From assembly GCA_033060915.1 (NCBI GenBank), contig CM065378.1, positions 12,367,501-12,431,500 on the forward strand: DNA of 64,000 bases, in the 5' to 3' direction. The translations under genes and the position numbers were made by a program. Origin of the DNA: Euryodendron excelsum. Its lineage: Eukaryota; Streptophyta; Magnoliopsida; Ericales; Pentaphylacaceae. Shown here piece after piece: positions 22,103 to 35,200 of the stretch (within the stretch, counting starts at the first letter, position 1; the number at the start of each line of letters is the position of its first letter). The notes under the pieces are model-generated. The model did not search any database and was not told the origin of the DNA. It worked only from the letters and a program-made list of their open reading frames with translations.

Positions 22103-22896
22103 ATTGCAAAATTCTTGTCAAAGATACATACTACCACTAAAATGATGGCAAAGACAAAGTTCTAGTTATAGTTCATAAAGTGGTACCAATGGAACTTAAA
22201 TGGGTCTAATACTTAAACTCTCCCCAAAGCACTTTCTTTTGTAGTAAAGTAGACAATTTTGAAAAAATAAAATCAAACAACGAATCATTCAATCGTATCC
22301 ATATAATAACAATATGAAAATTAAATGAAATCTCTCAACAATGACCTATGTAACCACATATTGAATACTTGGGATGCCACAATTGTCTATTAAAAGTTTT
22401 AAGGAAAAAAATGGAACTAGTTTCTTTTAAGAGAAGGTCATTACACAGACAATTGTCTATTACCAAATTCTTTCAAGATTTTTTTTCCCTCTACAATGAC
22501 CTGCTATTTTTATCTAATAAAATATGTCAACTTACAATGCATACGCAAAGAACAAAATTTTCTTTCATTTAATCCTAGCGAACGTTTGGTTAGGCTTAAC
22601 AATTAAAGAAGTTTTTGTTTTTATTTTTTTTCCCTTCCAAAAAGGAACTGGTAGTCTCCTTGGTTAATTCCCAATTATTGGTAAAGAAAAGAATTTGCAT
22701 CGAAATCATAATAGTAGAAATAATGTTGATGATCAAAATCAACCAAATTGACACCATCATATTTTGACATGTCCACTTGAAATATTGAACGAAAAAATGT
22801 AGAAAAAAATATTTTTGTTCCATTTGTATTTGTATTTTGGACATCTAACTTGGCGATTTAGTCAAAAGATATTACAAATATCAAGCATTGTACTAC
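22103..22896. other. AT-rich intergenic DNA
   Basis: No coding frame, repeat family or RNA gene recognised. Confidence 0.45.
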
Positions 22897-23140
22897 CAAA
22901 GGTTGGTTTAGTGGATAAGAATTTAGATTTTTTCATAATGTTTGAATTCAAGTCTTCATAGTCGCTTAGTGTGGTTAAACATATTCTTCAGCGTTTAGAG
23001 TACGTGATGGGACCTAAGTTTCAACTTTAACATAGGTGCAATAGGATCTCCTTCAGATAGTTCTCTGACGCTAAAGGGCAATATTCTCTGACGAATGTGT
23101 AGAATATCTTATTTGCATATCCTTTTTAAGTACAAAAAAT
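22897..23140 (+). repeat. tRNA-derived SINE-like sequence
   Basis: Carries a perfect pol III box A, TGGTTTAGTGG at 22904-22914, and a near-perfect box B, ATTCAAGTC at 22946-22954 (one mismatch to GWTCRANNC), about 32 bp apart as in tRNA-derived SINEs. No cloverleaf forms, so it is not a tRNA gene. The 3' end is uncertain; A-rich sequence starts near 23135. No target duplication identified. Confidence 0.45.
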
Positions 23141-24949
23141 ATATATATATATAGAAAAAAAAGAAAAAAACAAGAAAAAAGAAGAAGAAAATAAGGCTTG
23201 CGAAAAAGAATTAAAAAAGAGAGCTGAAGCATTTGAGTTAAAATAGAGACTTCTTAAGAATTCCAAAGGAACACATATTCCAGTTCATTCACGCACACAG
23301 AGAAATAAATTAGTTGAACTCAGAGAAATAACAATATTCATTACTTTTACCTATTAATTGGTCGTTGCCTTTGAACCCTCGATTGTACCTACCAGCAAGA
23401 AAATAATACAGTAAGCAATAAACATGCAAATACATAATGAGTGAGCTAATTAATACAGGCACTTTGTGAAAGTCATTTTCCCTCCAAAGATCAAACTGTA
23501 ATGACAGAGAAAAAGGATGACATAATGAGTTAGAAGTTAGAACTGCAAGTACATGAAAGAAAAAAGGGATGTCAATGTACTGTAAAACTTTTTCAATCTC
23601 AACTTCACTGCCAACACATCTTCAATATGTTCACTGGTAAGAAAGCCCTAACACTAAATGACGAAACTAAATATAGGTAGAGAGAGAATATAGTTTACAA
23701 AACATATGTTAATCTAATCTTTTGTATATTTTCTTAATCAATTAAAGAGATATTTTAGGGATTATGGCAAAATTTTAGGAATGGAATGAGTATTCTAATC
23801 AATTAAAAGAGACAATTTTTGAACCGAATTTTAAGCAGATTTTGTATCCTTTAGTTTAGATATGGGATTAAAGTTTGAACGAAATTTTAAGTAGATTTTA
23901 TTTCCTTTAGTTTTTTTTTTTTTTTTTTGGTTTCCATAGATTATTTTTTTTGTTTTCTTGTCAGTATCTAACTCATTAATTATTTTTGATGATTAATTTT
24001 TTATTTAATTATTATTTGTTTTTTTGGTTTTCCTTTATAAGAAAGTGAGAGAGAAGCCTAATTGGTTGGTAGAGCTAGGTATGTCACGTGATGTTGTAAT
24101 TTTTTTAAGATTTTTAAAAAAATAAGGATTAAATTTTAGAGACCCGAGAGCCTTCCATTACATTTGCGTATAATATAGTATAGATTGATAGATAGACAGA
24201 TAGATAAATATATGATTGTCTTTAAGGGTTACTTTGAAATTATAAATAGCCGTAGAGACCGTATACTCGAATAATGAGCATATCAATTGTTTAAAAAAAT
24301 TATTGCTCTCAGGATGTTTGATTCTCCTCGAAACTGAACCAATTGAATGCTATTAGCTCCCCTCGAAATGAGTTATTTTATTTTGTTTCTTTAATTTGAT
24401 TCTGTTCTAACATTAGATACCTGTTGAAATGATAGGAGGAAAGAAAAGATCAAAATCGTTTAAGAATCTCTCCAACCACCCCAGATTCTATCAAGATTCT
24501 GGGTTTTAGTCTATTTTTATCTTTTTACATTCTCTCAACAATCGAAGAGAGCAGCAGGAAGGTGGATCTTGATGCCTCTGCAGTGACCTCCTGCTGAAGC
24601 TTCCATTGAAACACTAGCTAAGAAAATAAAACCTCATTAATTTCCACACATACCTCTAAATTGGACCACTCAAAATCTTTGGGTAGTAGATCTGCATGAC
24701 AAGCATAATAATTTTATTGGGTTTTCTGGGCAGGGATATCAAAATAATATTGACACTGATGAAAATATTTTTATAATTTTATTAGTTTTGTTGAAAGAGA
24801 AGCAAGAGTGATACCATATTAGAATAATAAGTAATAAGAGATAGATGAAAAAATCGTAAAACCAAATCTTCTTATTATAATGCTTTGTCTTGTGAAGTGG
24901 TGAACAAATAATATAAAATAAAGAACTAAACATGTAAAGAAATTGTTAA
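23141..24949. other. AT-rich intergenic DNA
   Basis: Low-complexity A- and T-rich stretches. No supported gene or element. Confidence 0.45.
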
Positions 24950-25590
24950 TTAGAACTAGTGGTGACATTTTCCCGATCAAGTCAGAGACCCCATGGACGC
25001 CTGGTTGACTCCCGGTCAGATCATTCTGCACCATATCTTCTGGTTGGTTCCTGACCCTTGATTCATCACCTCTTTGGGTCCCGAAGGGACCAAACGTTCG
25101 ATAACCTCCTACTCTGGTCGGCCTCACAACCATGTCAGTAGGGTCCACACCTGACACCGGACACCTTGGCGCACACTTGGGTGCGTGGGTGTGGAGTGTA
25201 CAAGTGACAACCGCTTTATCCCTGACACCGTTTTGAGACACGCCATCATAGAGTGTAAAGAAGATCCTCTCAAGTGCCATGTCACAATTCTAACCCTCCA
25301 ACGAGAGGCCACCACGTGAAGAAGCAACCAACCACTACTATGCAGGCATACAAAAGGAAAATCTAGTTCCTTCTAGAGGTACACATGAAAGAAAACTCTA
25401 ACAAAACACTCTCTCTAGCAACATCATCTTTCTTGAATCTAACTTGAATATTCGAGGGTTTTTTACAGGCACCGCATCGGTGTGTTTAGAGAAGGAGACC
25501 ACCAATCATTGGGGAAGAGCTCATCGACGGCCTAAGAATAAGACACCATGAGATTACTGCGCTATCAAGAACTAGAAAACTATATTAATA
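24950..25590 (+). mobile_element. Ty3/gypsy LTR remnant
   Basis: More GC-rich than its surroundings. The region 25440-25560 (ACTTGAATATTCGAGGGTTT, then TTACAGGCACCGCATCGGTG, then GGGAAGAGCTCATCGACGGC) closely resembles the downstream LTR segment of a widespread plant gypsy group (family pattern ACTTGAGCGTCGGAGGGT..GCAGGCACC). No gag or pol lies next to it, so it is a solo or truncated LTR. Both ends are approximate. The 153-codon minus-strand frame at 24819-25280 inside it is a chance frame. Confidence 0.5.
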
Positions 25591-26259
25591 TAATTTAACA
25601 ATTATACAGTAGATATCCATGAGAATCATATGTTTTAAAATTTTTCTCTCACTAATCTTCTATTTATTTTTGTAATTTCACCACCACTCAAAGTAAAGAA
25701 GGGCGCGTGATTTATCCTCTAAAGCAGACACAATTTGCCTAATTAAAAATAAGAAAAGCTCAAGTTCCCCTAGTTAGAACAAATTTAGGCCTTGCGTATA
25801 ACCACCATGAAGAAACCTACAGATGTAGTGTCACGTGCGTTCAAAACTTTAAAACATTTTTTTGTCATTTTCTTCGCGCATTACTCAACCATTATTATAC
25901 TTATAAATTATCAATTTAGTTCTATACCCGACCCGAATTACACACTAAACTGGATAAAAAACATAGAGTCAAATTCTATAATTTTGTTCTAATTGGAGAA
26001 ATTTGTTCTAATAGGAGGCCGAGAGGATTGTATTGACTTAGTGGTGGTGCGAGTAAACTGACGTAAACAACTGATAAAACAAATAATCTTACAAATTTTG
26101 AGTCCGTACCGAATTATACAGGTTAGTATCGAAAATTTGGGATTGTACCATGTATTAATATGGGCTTAATGGAGTTAGACTCGGGTATGGCCCGGGTCGA
26201 CCCCAATTTGCCCGACCAAATACGACTTTGAAGTCTGAACGATTAAAACCAATTTGGGC
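25591..26259. other. Intergenic; promoter side of the MYND gene
   Basis: No coding sequence. The last 150 bp before the ATG at 26260 are more GC-balanced and probably hold the promoter and leader; no clear TATA box was picked out. Confidence 0.45.
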
Positions 26260-29200
26260 ATGGGGGCCTCTGATTCACTGAACTGTGAAACCATGGAATG
26301 TGCCGGAAAGGGAAGCAGAACTCGGTGCGTAGGCCCGCCCACCAGACGTTGTGGTCGTTGCGGAGCCGTCGCTTATTGCTCCATCTCTCACCAGGTCCGT
26401 ACCCTAATATATCTATCTACAGATATGTACATATAGATGCGTCTGCTTATATATATATATATATAGATATTTGTATGTTTATAGACCTGTTTTAGTCTTT
26501 CTGACTTGATGAAGAAAAACCCTAGCTACGATTGTTCATATTAATGATATCTATTTACAGGAACGACAATCTTCTTGTAGAGTAATGTTATGTAAAACCC
26601 TAGGTTTTCACAATTAAACGGAACATTGCTTATATGGTGTGAAGTTCAGTAACCAATCTCACTCTGAACATTTCAGACTTCAGAGGGTGGTTTGTCAGCA
26701 GTGGAGGAGCCAAGGGTTTCTGTGATCATTAACCTTTCACTTTGTAAAACCTACGAAGATAACTCCCTCACAATTCATTACGGATATATCTGTTTCTTTT
26801 TACAAAATAACAAAATTTAAACAAATCTTTGTATAAGGAGATGAAAAAATTAGATACTTCGTAATGTCATTGTTAATGTTGATATATTACTACTTTCTCA
26901 GGTAAGAGGTTGTTCTTTCATAATTGTTTGACTTAATATAAGTATTTTTATCCAGGATTAATAGTTTTTCTTCATTACTTCACATTGTCAGAGAAAAGAT
27001 AAACACCCCCGAAAAAGAATATTACTCAAATGTGAAATGTTGAAGCAATGAAATTTGTTCTCGAGACTGCCTTTCAAAATTGACCCCATAGTATAATCTT
27101 TGGTTTGGCTTCAAAGATTCTTTGTGGATTCAAAGTGAATTAGCTCCCAATTTTATTTTTAAAAAAAACAATAAGTAGACCTATTGATTTCTCAAAAATT
27201 ACTAGGAGTTATGTAGCTCCACCCCTGGTTGTCAGGCGATTGTCTTGAATTTAAGCTATTGTCTTTTTGTTTGTATTTGTGTATAGGTTTCGCATTGGAG
27301 TGTTCATAAAGAAGAGTGTGAAAGGTTGGAACAACAAATGAAACTCGCCGATGTTTTAAATGAATTTCCTTTTACATTTTCTCAGGAAGCTACTGTTCAG
27401 GTAATAAATAATTTATTTGATGAGATGTGGTGCATAGCAGGTTCAATATTTTTCTTCAATGTTGCATTTTTAGTTGATTCAATTAATGTGATTTTTTTTT
27501 TTTTTGGTAACTTCTTGTTAGGTGTGTAAAAAGCAGGAGAGTCGGTGTTCATTCCTGGCTAAACGAGGAATCCACCAAGCAGGAATGTGGATGTACGAAT
27601 GTTGTTGTGGGGCATCTGTTGATTCATTATATTCTTCAAGGTTTCGCATTATAACATCAGTTAATATGATCTGCTAACTGCAGTTTACCATAGTGTGTGC
27701 TTCCAGTGTTTACAAACGCGGATTGTCAAATACTTGATGCTTCCTAAATGACCATGACTTTAGTTTGAGCATTAAGAATCCATCGTAGGAGAAATGCCAT
27801 ACACCACCCAACTACTGGATTGAGAGTCTGTTTGGACAGAATTTCACATAATTATGAATTGGTGCTTCTCTTTGATTTGTGGCTGAACTAGAATTAATTG
27901 TTTTTAAAAAAAAATGGTAAACTTAGATATTAGGATTACTATTGATATTTATAATATGCTACAGTAATGCATGGTAATCATTATTAAGATGGTCATAGGA
28001 ACAAATCATACCTGTAATTTTTGTGGTAATGTAAGACTTTGACTTTTGAGTTGAGAATAATGGATCCTATCCAGTTTTAGAGTAGATGTTCATGTGTCAA
28101 CTAAAAACGATTTTGAGCTCACGTGCAGTAGGTAGACCAAAAATTAACTTCAGTATACGTCTTATTGGTAGCTGTTGATGGTAGATGCCTTTGATGAATA
28201 CAAACTGTTTATTGGATGCTCTTGGACAGTCAGCTAGAATTTAATGGTTAATTGCTATATTAACTACTACACCTAAGAATCTAGAATGTGATATATTCTG
28301 CCTCCAAGATATTAAATTTGGTAGTTCAAACATTTTCATTCAAAAAGTTTAAACAATCGTTGTAAAATTGAGAGTTTCAAAGATTATGGCTCAACAAAGA
28401 TAAATTTGAACAATATTACTGATGCTATGGTTTAGGTAGTTAGTCCATGTTAGCAGTTTTTATATAGTAAATATAAGTTTGTGAATTTTGAAGGTGGTTT
28501 AGCTTAATATGCTGATGAGTCTAAAATAGTGTATTATTTTTCAATTTGAGAAAGTCATCTCATTTCTGGTTTTGTTTCATATGCTGATCTTTTTTTTTTT
28601 CAATTCCATTTTCCTGTTGCTCGTTTGAACCAAGAGTTTCTTGACATGTACACTTACAGAATCATGGTTCTCCTAATAAGGTGTATATTGTATACCTGTT
28701 TTTGTTAGGGTATTGTTGTTACAACTTTTTTCGGAGAGCTGTTTTTCCCCCTTCCCTTTGTGGGTCCCATGATCCTCACAAGAAGGCCATGCATTTGCAT
28801 AGATTTTCAGGCATGGCAGGAGATATACAGTGTAGGTCCAATTGAATGACCAGACGTATTTTATTTAAGCAAAACTTCTTGTGTTTTTGTTGTCCAACCC
28901 TTTACCATACTAAAAACAAGTTGACCAATGATGGCCAATTTGGACTGCTATACAAGCATGGATTATCTATGCTTAATCTGTAGATGATAATGTATCATCG
29001 AGTGAGATAGTTCTCCATATACAAACCAAGAGTTAGAGGAAGGACCAAAATATGAAAGTTGCAAATTTATGGCTTAGTATTGCAATAACAAATGCAAGGT
29101 CATCTCATCCATATATTTGACTTTCTTGGTAGGTTCATTCAAGGTTGGAATCTTTCAACTACCTTATGCCCATGCAAAGGTATTATCTTTTGCTTTGAAC

Positions 29201-32200
29201 AATTTTTCCCTATGAAGTAACAAGTGATGTTTCTTGAATTGACTTTTGTTAAACAAGAACATATAGGCCCTTCATCTCCAATACCAAAGCATTTACATAG
29301 TTGGAAGGAATACTATGAATGGAGGTGCATCCCACTACATTCTCCTGTTGCTTTGCTTCTTCACTGGGTATGATATATGCATAATGCATGTTTTAACTAG
29401 TTCAGAGTTGGGTCGTGTCTGAACACACTCATGTCTCCATTCCATCAATGGTTTAGTATGGTCTAGCTCATAAGCTTGCTTTATAATTCCATATGACAAG
29501 ATAACATGTGCAAATGAAGGATAAATCATTTAGCTTATACGTAAGAATCTCCTTGTGGATACCAAGAAAACGTGGTATTCAGGAATCTTCTATTTCCTGA
29601 ATTTGTTAATCTTGGATAATTGCTAGTTATTTGGGATAATTTTTTCATGGATGTCAAGTGCAGATTGTGATTGCTTTTATTTGTTTATTGTTTTTCCAGC
29701 CACTTATGTTGTATCACGCCATTCAACTTGCTGCTGCAAGAAACTTGATGCCTGAATTCAATGATGCACTCTTTGTACACTACCTTGGTATAGTGTCATC
29801 TTGAACTTTCTACTCTCTGAACATTTCAATTTCATAGCGAATTTCTCTTCTGGACTGTTTTACTAGTGATGTCACTTATGGTATAGTGTATACTGGCAAG
29901 TTAGACCATATCCTCCTTGTAACATAATAAGATGGTCCTGGTTCTTAAATCAATTGGTGGATCTCATTACATTTGTATAACTTGACTTACAGAGTTTGAG
30001 CATTCAAAACCTTATCACTGGAAACTGCTTTTATCCTTCAGAAAGACATAAAATACTGTCATGAAAGGATAAGTTAAATTTTTTCTGGAAAGGGGTGTCT
30101 CGCTTATCTCTTTTCTTTCTATTTTCGCCCTCATTTTTTTTGTGTAACTACGGGCGAGGGAGTGTTTGTCTTATGAAAAATGAGTGGACTTGGTTTTGGT
30201 TTTGATTTTTACCATAGCAAGTGAAATTTGATGGAAAGTTATAGCTGTTAGCCTTGAAACTCAGAATTAAGTTATATTAATGGTGATTGTGTTGTACGGA
30301 GTATAAAATGTAAGATACATGATATATCGATAAACATCGCTGTTTCAGTTTTTTTGTTACAGTGTACAGAGTCTTTAGGGTAAATTTCAATTTGCCCCCT
30401 GTAGTTTGGGGTGAATTTCACTTTGATTCCTATAGTTTCAATTGTGCTATATTCAATAATATATGTATATATATTTTATAGTTTCAATTAGGTCTAGCCA
30501 TTAACTTTGGAATGTGATTTTAATAGGTCCCAGTTAGAAGCCACAAATAGATAAGTATTCTCTTTGGGTGAGAACAAACCACAAGGTAACTTTTGAAAAA
30601 GATAATCTGCATGTCCTTTTCATTCATTTCCATGGTCAATAAATAGGCAACACCTAACAAACCCCCTAACATATCTTCAGCTTTTGTAGCTGAAAGTGAC
30701 GACCCACTACATTACAATAAAACCAAAAATAACAATAACACGAAATTAACGGAAACATAAACAAATAGATTTGAAAAAGCAACAACTGCTTTGACTAAGT
30801 CATGGACTGACTCAAGCCGCTTGCACAAGCATGTGCAGGTGTCCTTATTGCACGTACTTTGGATTCCTCTTGATAGCATGTTGTGGGCGCACTAGTAGTT
30901 GAGGTGTATCAATACCTCCCCCTCCAGGTGGACACTTGTCCCCAAGGTCCACACTTGTATACTGCTGCATGAGCTCTTCAGTGCCTTCCCACTTTGCATC
31001 TTCCCTTGCCAAACCATGCCACTGCACCAGACTTTTCTCAATGAACTTAACTCCATGTTTGACCCAGCGGGTATCCAATATGGTTTCAGGCTCAACTACC
31101 AGAGCACCATCTTCGTTGATCGGAGGAAGTTTTGCATTGGTACTGTTTTGTTGCCAATCTTCTCTCTGAGCATCGATACATGGAATACAGGAATGATACG
31201 CGCGTTGCCTGGAAGTACGAGTTTGTATGCCACAACGCCCACTTGTTTCTCTATCGCTTATGGCGTATAAAACAAACTTGCGAGCTTCTGATGAGTGCTC
31301 CTGAAGACTGATTGCTGGCGATAAGGTTGTAGCTTAAAAAAAACGAAGTCACCCTCCTGAAACGTCACGTCTCTTCAGCCACGATCCGTGGCTTGCTTCA
31401 TTCTGTTTCTGGCAGCTTCTAAGTTCACCTTAAGGTGCTTTAACAATACATCTCTAGCCGCAAGGCTATGGTCCACCTCGTCTATTGGGGAAGAACCCGT
31501 AAGATACAATGGGATTGTTGGTGGTAATCGCCCGTACAAACTCTGGAAAGGAGTCATGCCTGTAGACGAATGATAAGTCGTATTGTACCATAACTCTGCC
31601 CAGGGAAGAAAGGAGCTCCATTGGCGTGGTTGTTGGTGGATAAAGCAGCGTAGGTACTGCTCTACACAACGATTGACGACTTCGGACTGCCTATCCGTTT
31701 GAGGATGGTAGGTAGAGCTCATCTTGAGTTGGGTACCAGACATTCGAAAGAATTCTTGCCAAAACTTGTTGATGAAAATTGGGTCCCTGTCACTGATAAT
31801 AGATCGGGGCATGCCATGAAGCTAAACAATACTTTCCACAAATTTTTCTGCCACCAATTTTGCAGTAAATGGATGAGATAAAGGTAAAAAATGCGCATAT
31901 TTGCTCAATCAATTCACTACCAACAAGATGGTGTCACGACCATGAGAGGAAGGAAGACCACCTATAAAATCCATTGTAATGTCATCCCATACTTGGCAAG
32001 GAATTGGAAGAGGTTGTAGGAGTCCAGCAGGGGATAAAGTGTCAGCTTTGTTCTTTTGGCAAATCTCACAAGATTGGATGTACTCCTTGACAGTTCGATG
32101 CATGAATGGCCAGTAAAATTGTTGGGCCAATCTTTTGAAGGTTCTCAAGACACCCGAGTGTCCTCCCATCCGAGTGTCATGAAACTCCTTAAGGAGTTGG

Positions 32201-35200
32201 GTGATTATGGGTGTGTTGGGTGGCACCACTGCATGGGTTTTGAAGAAGATCAAACCGTCTTGGGTAGTATACGGTTTTCCCAGATTAGATTGAGCCAGCT
32301 GAGAGATATGAGCCATGTATGAGTGCCCACTTGAAGCTGCCTTGATATCCTCCCACAATCCTACTCGCTGCACAGACAAAGCATTGAGAATAGGACTGCC
32401 TAGTACCCGGGATAGTGCATCTGCTGCAGAATTCTTACGCCCTAGGCGATACAAAATCTCATAATCGTAGCCTAGTAGTTTGGCTACCCAACTTTGTTTT
32501 TCCGGAGTCCTAATCCTTTACTCCAACAAATACTTCAAGCTACGTTGATCGGTTTGAATAAAGAATTTGTTGTCCAATAAATATGGTTGCCCAGTGCGCA
32601 CCGCCTAAAGGATAACTAGCATCTCTTTGGCATAAGTGGACCAAGAGAGTTTAGCAACCCCTAGTGCGCAGCTCATGAAGGCAAGCGGCCTGCCTTGTTG
32701 GGTTAACACTGCACCTATACCATCACTGGAAGCGCCAGTTTCAATAGTAAAAGGCTCAGCAAAATTTGGTTTGGCTAGAGTAGGGGTTGTAGTCATTGCT
32801 TGTTTGAGCTTGTGAAAAGCTTCTTCTGCCTTATTGCTCCATTCAAATTGCCCTTTTTTTAGCAGGTTAGTGAGGGGCTTAGCCATAATTCCATAGTTGG
32901 GCACGAACTTCCGGTAATATCCTATAAGACCTAAAAAACTACGTAATTCTGAAATATTATTAGGTTGTGGCCACTTTACCATTGCTTCAATTTTTTCCTG
33001 GTCCACCTTGATGCCTTAGCTAGTTACCATGTGGCTGAGATACTCAAGCTCCTGTTGTCTAAAGGCACACTTGCTGGCCTTGATGTAAAACTGGTGCTGC
33101 CTCAATATTTCAAAAGCTTTAGTCACATGTTCGATATGCATGGCCCAATTGGGGCTATAAACCAATATGTCATCAAAAAATACCAATATTAACTCACGAA
33201 GATATGGGCGAAAAATGGAGTTCATAATAGCTTGGAAGGTAAACGGGGCATTACACAGCCCAAAAGGCATGACCAAATATCCGTAGTGACCATTATGTGT
33301 ATGGAAGATTGTTTTGTGAGTGTCTTGTGGGCTTACTCGCACCTTATGGTACCTTGCCCTGAGATCTAATTTGGTAAAAGAAGAAGCTCCATGGAGCTCA
33401 TCAAGCATATCATTAATGGTGGGAATAGGGAATTGATCCTTGACCGTTACGGTATTAAGGGCTCTATAATCTGTACAAAAATGTCAAGTCCCATATTTCT
33501 TTTTAACCAATAAAACAGGTGAAGAGAAGGGACTAGTACTAGGTTTTATTAGCCCCAAAGATAACATGTCATGAACTTGTTTCTCAATCTTAGCCTTTTG
33601 AAAGTGGGCGTACCTGTAGGGCCTCACATTAATGGGTTCAGTACCTTCCTTCAGAGGGATGGAGTGATCCACCTCACGGGTTAGAGGTAGTTTTGTAGGC
33701 TCGCTAAAAATGTTTGCATATGTCTCGATCACCTTTTGCATTTCTGGTGGCATATTGGTCTGTGCCACATCTTTCAGGAGCTGAAGATAAATAGCAAAGG
33801 TTGAACTCCCTTGTCTAATTTCTTTAGAAATAGCCTTCAGTGATTCTAACTGAATGTCTTGGTTGTCCACCCCCTGTAATTTTCTGGCTTGGCCCTTCCA
33901 TTGCCTTCCATTGAAACTCCATTGTCATCTCTTGCCAGTTGCATACCACTGGCCGAAGTTGCTCAAGTCATTGAACTCCGAGCACGAGGTCCAATCTTGT
34001 GAGAGATAGAGAGTAGAGGGTCAGCGTGAAGGGAATACCTTGGAGGTTCACTTGGACGTGCTCGAATCTTCCCCAGCACTGTAGGCGATTTCCATCAGCC
34101 ACCCTTACAGTAAAAGGGTCCGTAGGAATCACTGGTAGTTGAAGCATATCGGCTACCTTTGCACTGATGAAATTGTGCGTCGATCCACTATCAATGAGCA
34201 CTACTACTTCCTGATTGCCAATATGAGCCTTAATTCGCATGGTCCGAGTCGTGGACTAACCTGTTAATGCATGTAGTGATATCTCCGGTTTAGCTGGTTC
34301 TTCCTCAGGCTTATCTTTTGCTAGGCTCTCGTTGGTGATTTCTTCACATTCAATCCCATTGGCTTTGGCATGGCTCTCCAGCAGCAGCAGCTGGGGTCCC
34401 CGACACTTGTGTCCCACCGTAAACCAATCATTGCAATTAAAGCAGAGCCCTTGTGCACTCCTTTTTTGCATCTCGTCCCAAGTGAGTCTCTTCACAGGAG
34501 ATGAGGCTATGGACTTTGTTAGAGGTGGCAGTGTAAGTTGGTTACGTGATGGTGGTGGCGGCACGAGTTGTGTGCGCGTTGACGGTGTTGTCCGCTCGAA
34601 GCTCCTTTGTCGTTGTAGTTGCTCGTCCTTCATGTGTGCCAAACTTATGGCCTCTTTCAAAGTCTTGGGCTTAAACATCCGAATAGCATCAGAAATTTTT
34701 GGCTGCAGCCCTCCCATGAACGAGCCCACAAGAGCCTTTTGTGTCCAACCACGAACACGATTGCCTAACCGTTCGAACTCCTTCTGATAGTCACGAAGTG
34801 AACCGATCTGTCGAAATCTAGACAAAGCTTGGTCAAAATCTTCACACTCTGTGGGTCCAAACCGAGCCCATAGTTCTTCTTTAAATGTTTCCCAGGTCAT
34901 TGCACGGCCTTCCTCTTGGTAGGCTCGACGCAACCATTGCCACCATTGGTTGGCCTCTCCTTCAAGGTGGAAAGATGCCAATGACACCTTCTGGTTCTCA
35001 ATTGTCCCTTGATACTCAAAAAATTGAGCCACCCGATTAAACCATTTGGTGGGATCATCTCCTGAATATCGTGGAAACTCCAGCTTGGCAAACTTGGATA
35101 AAAAGGGCTGTCGACCTTCTTCATTCTCTCCACGGTTTGGTCAAAATGAACCTTCCCGCTAAGTGTTGTAACGGCTGGTCGCTTCTCTGTTTGAGATCCA

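Noticed and set aside
24819..25280. 153-codon minus-strand frame
   Set aside because: Covers the gypsy LTR remnant in antisense, matches no protein family, and ends in low-complexity AT-rich sequence.
34332..34787. 151-codon plus-strand frame
   Set aside because: Antisense of gypsy gag; no family match.
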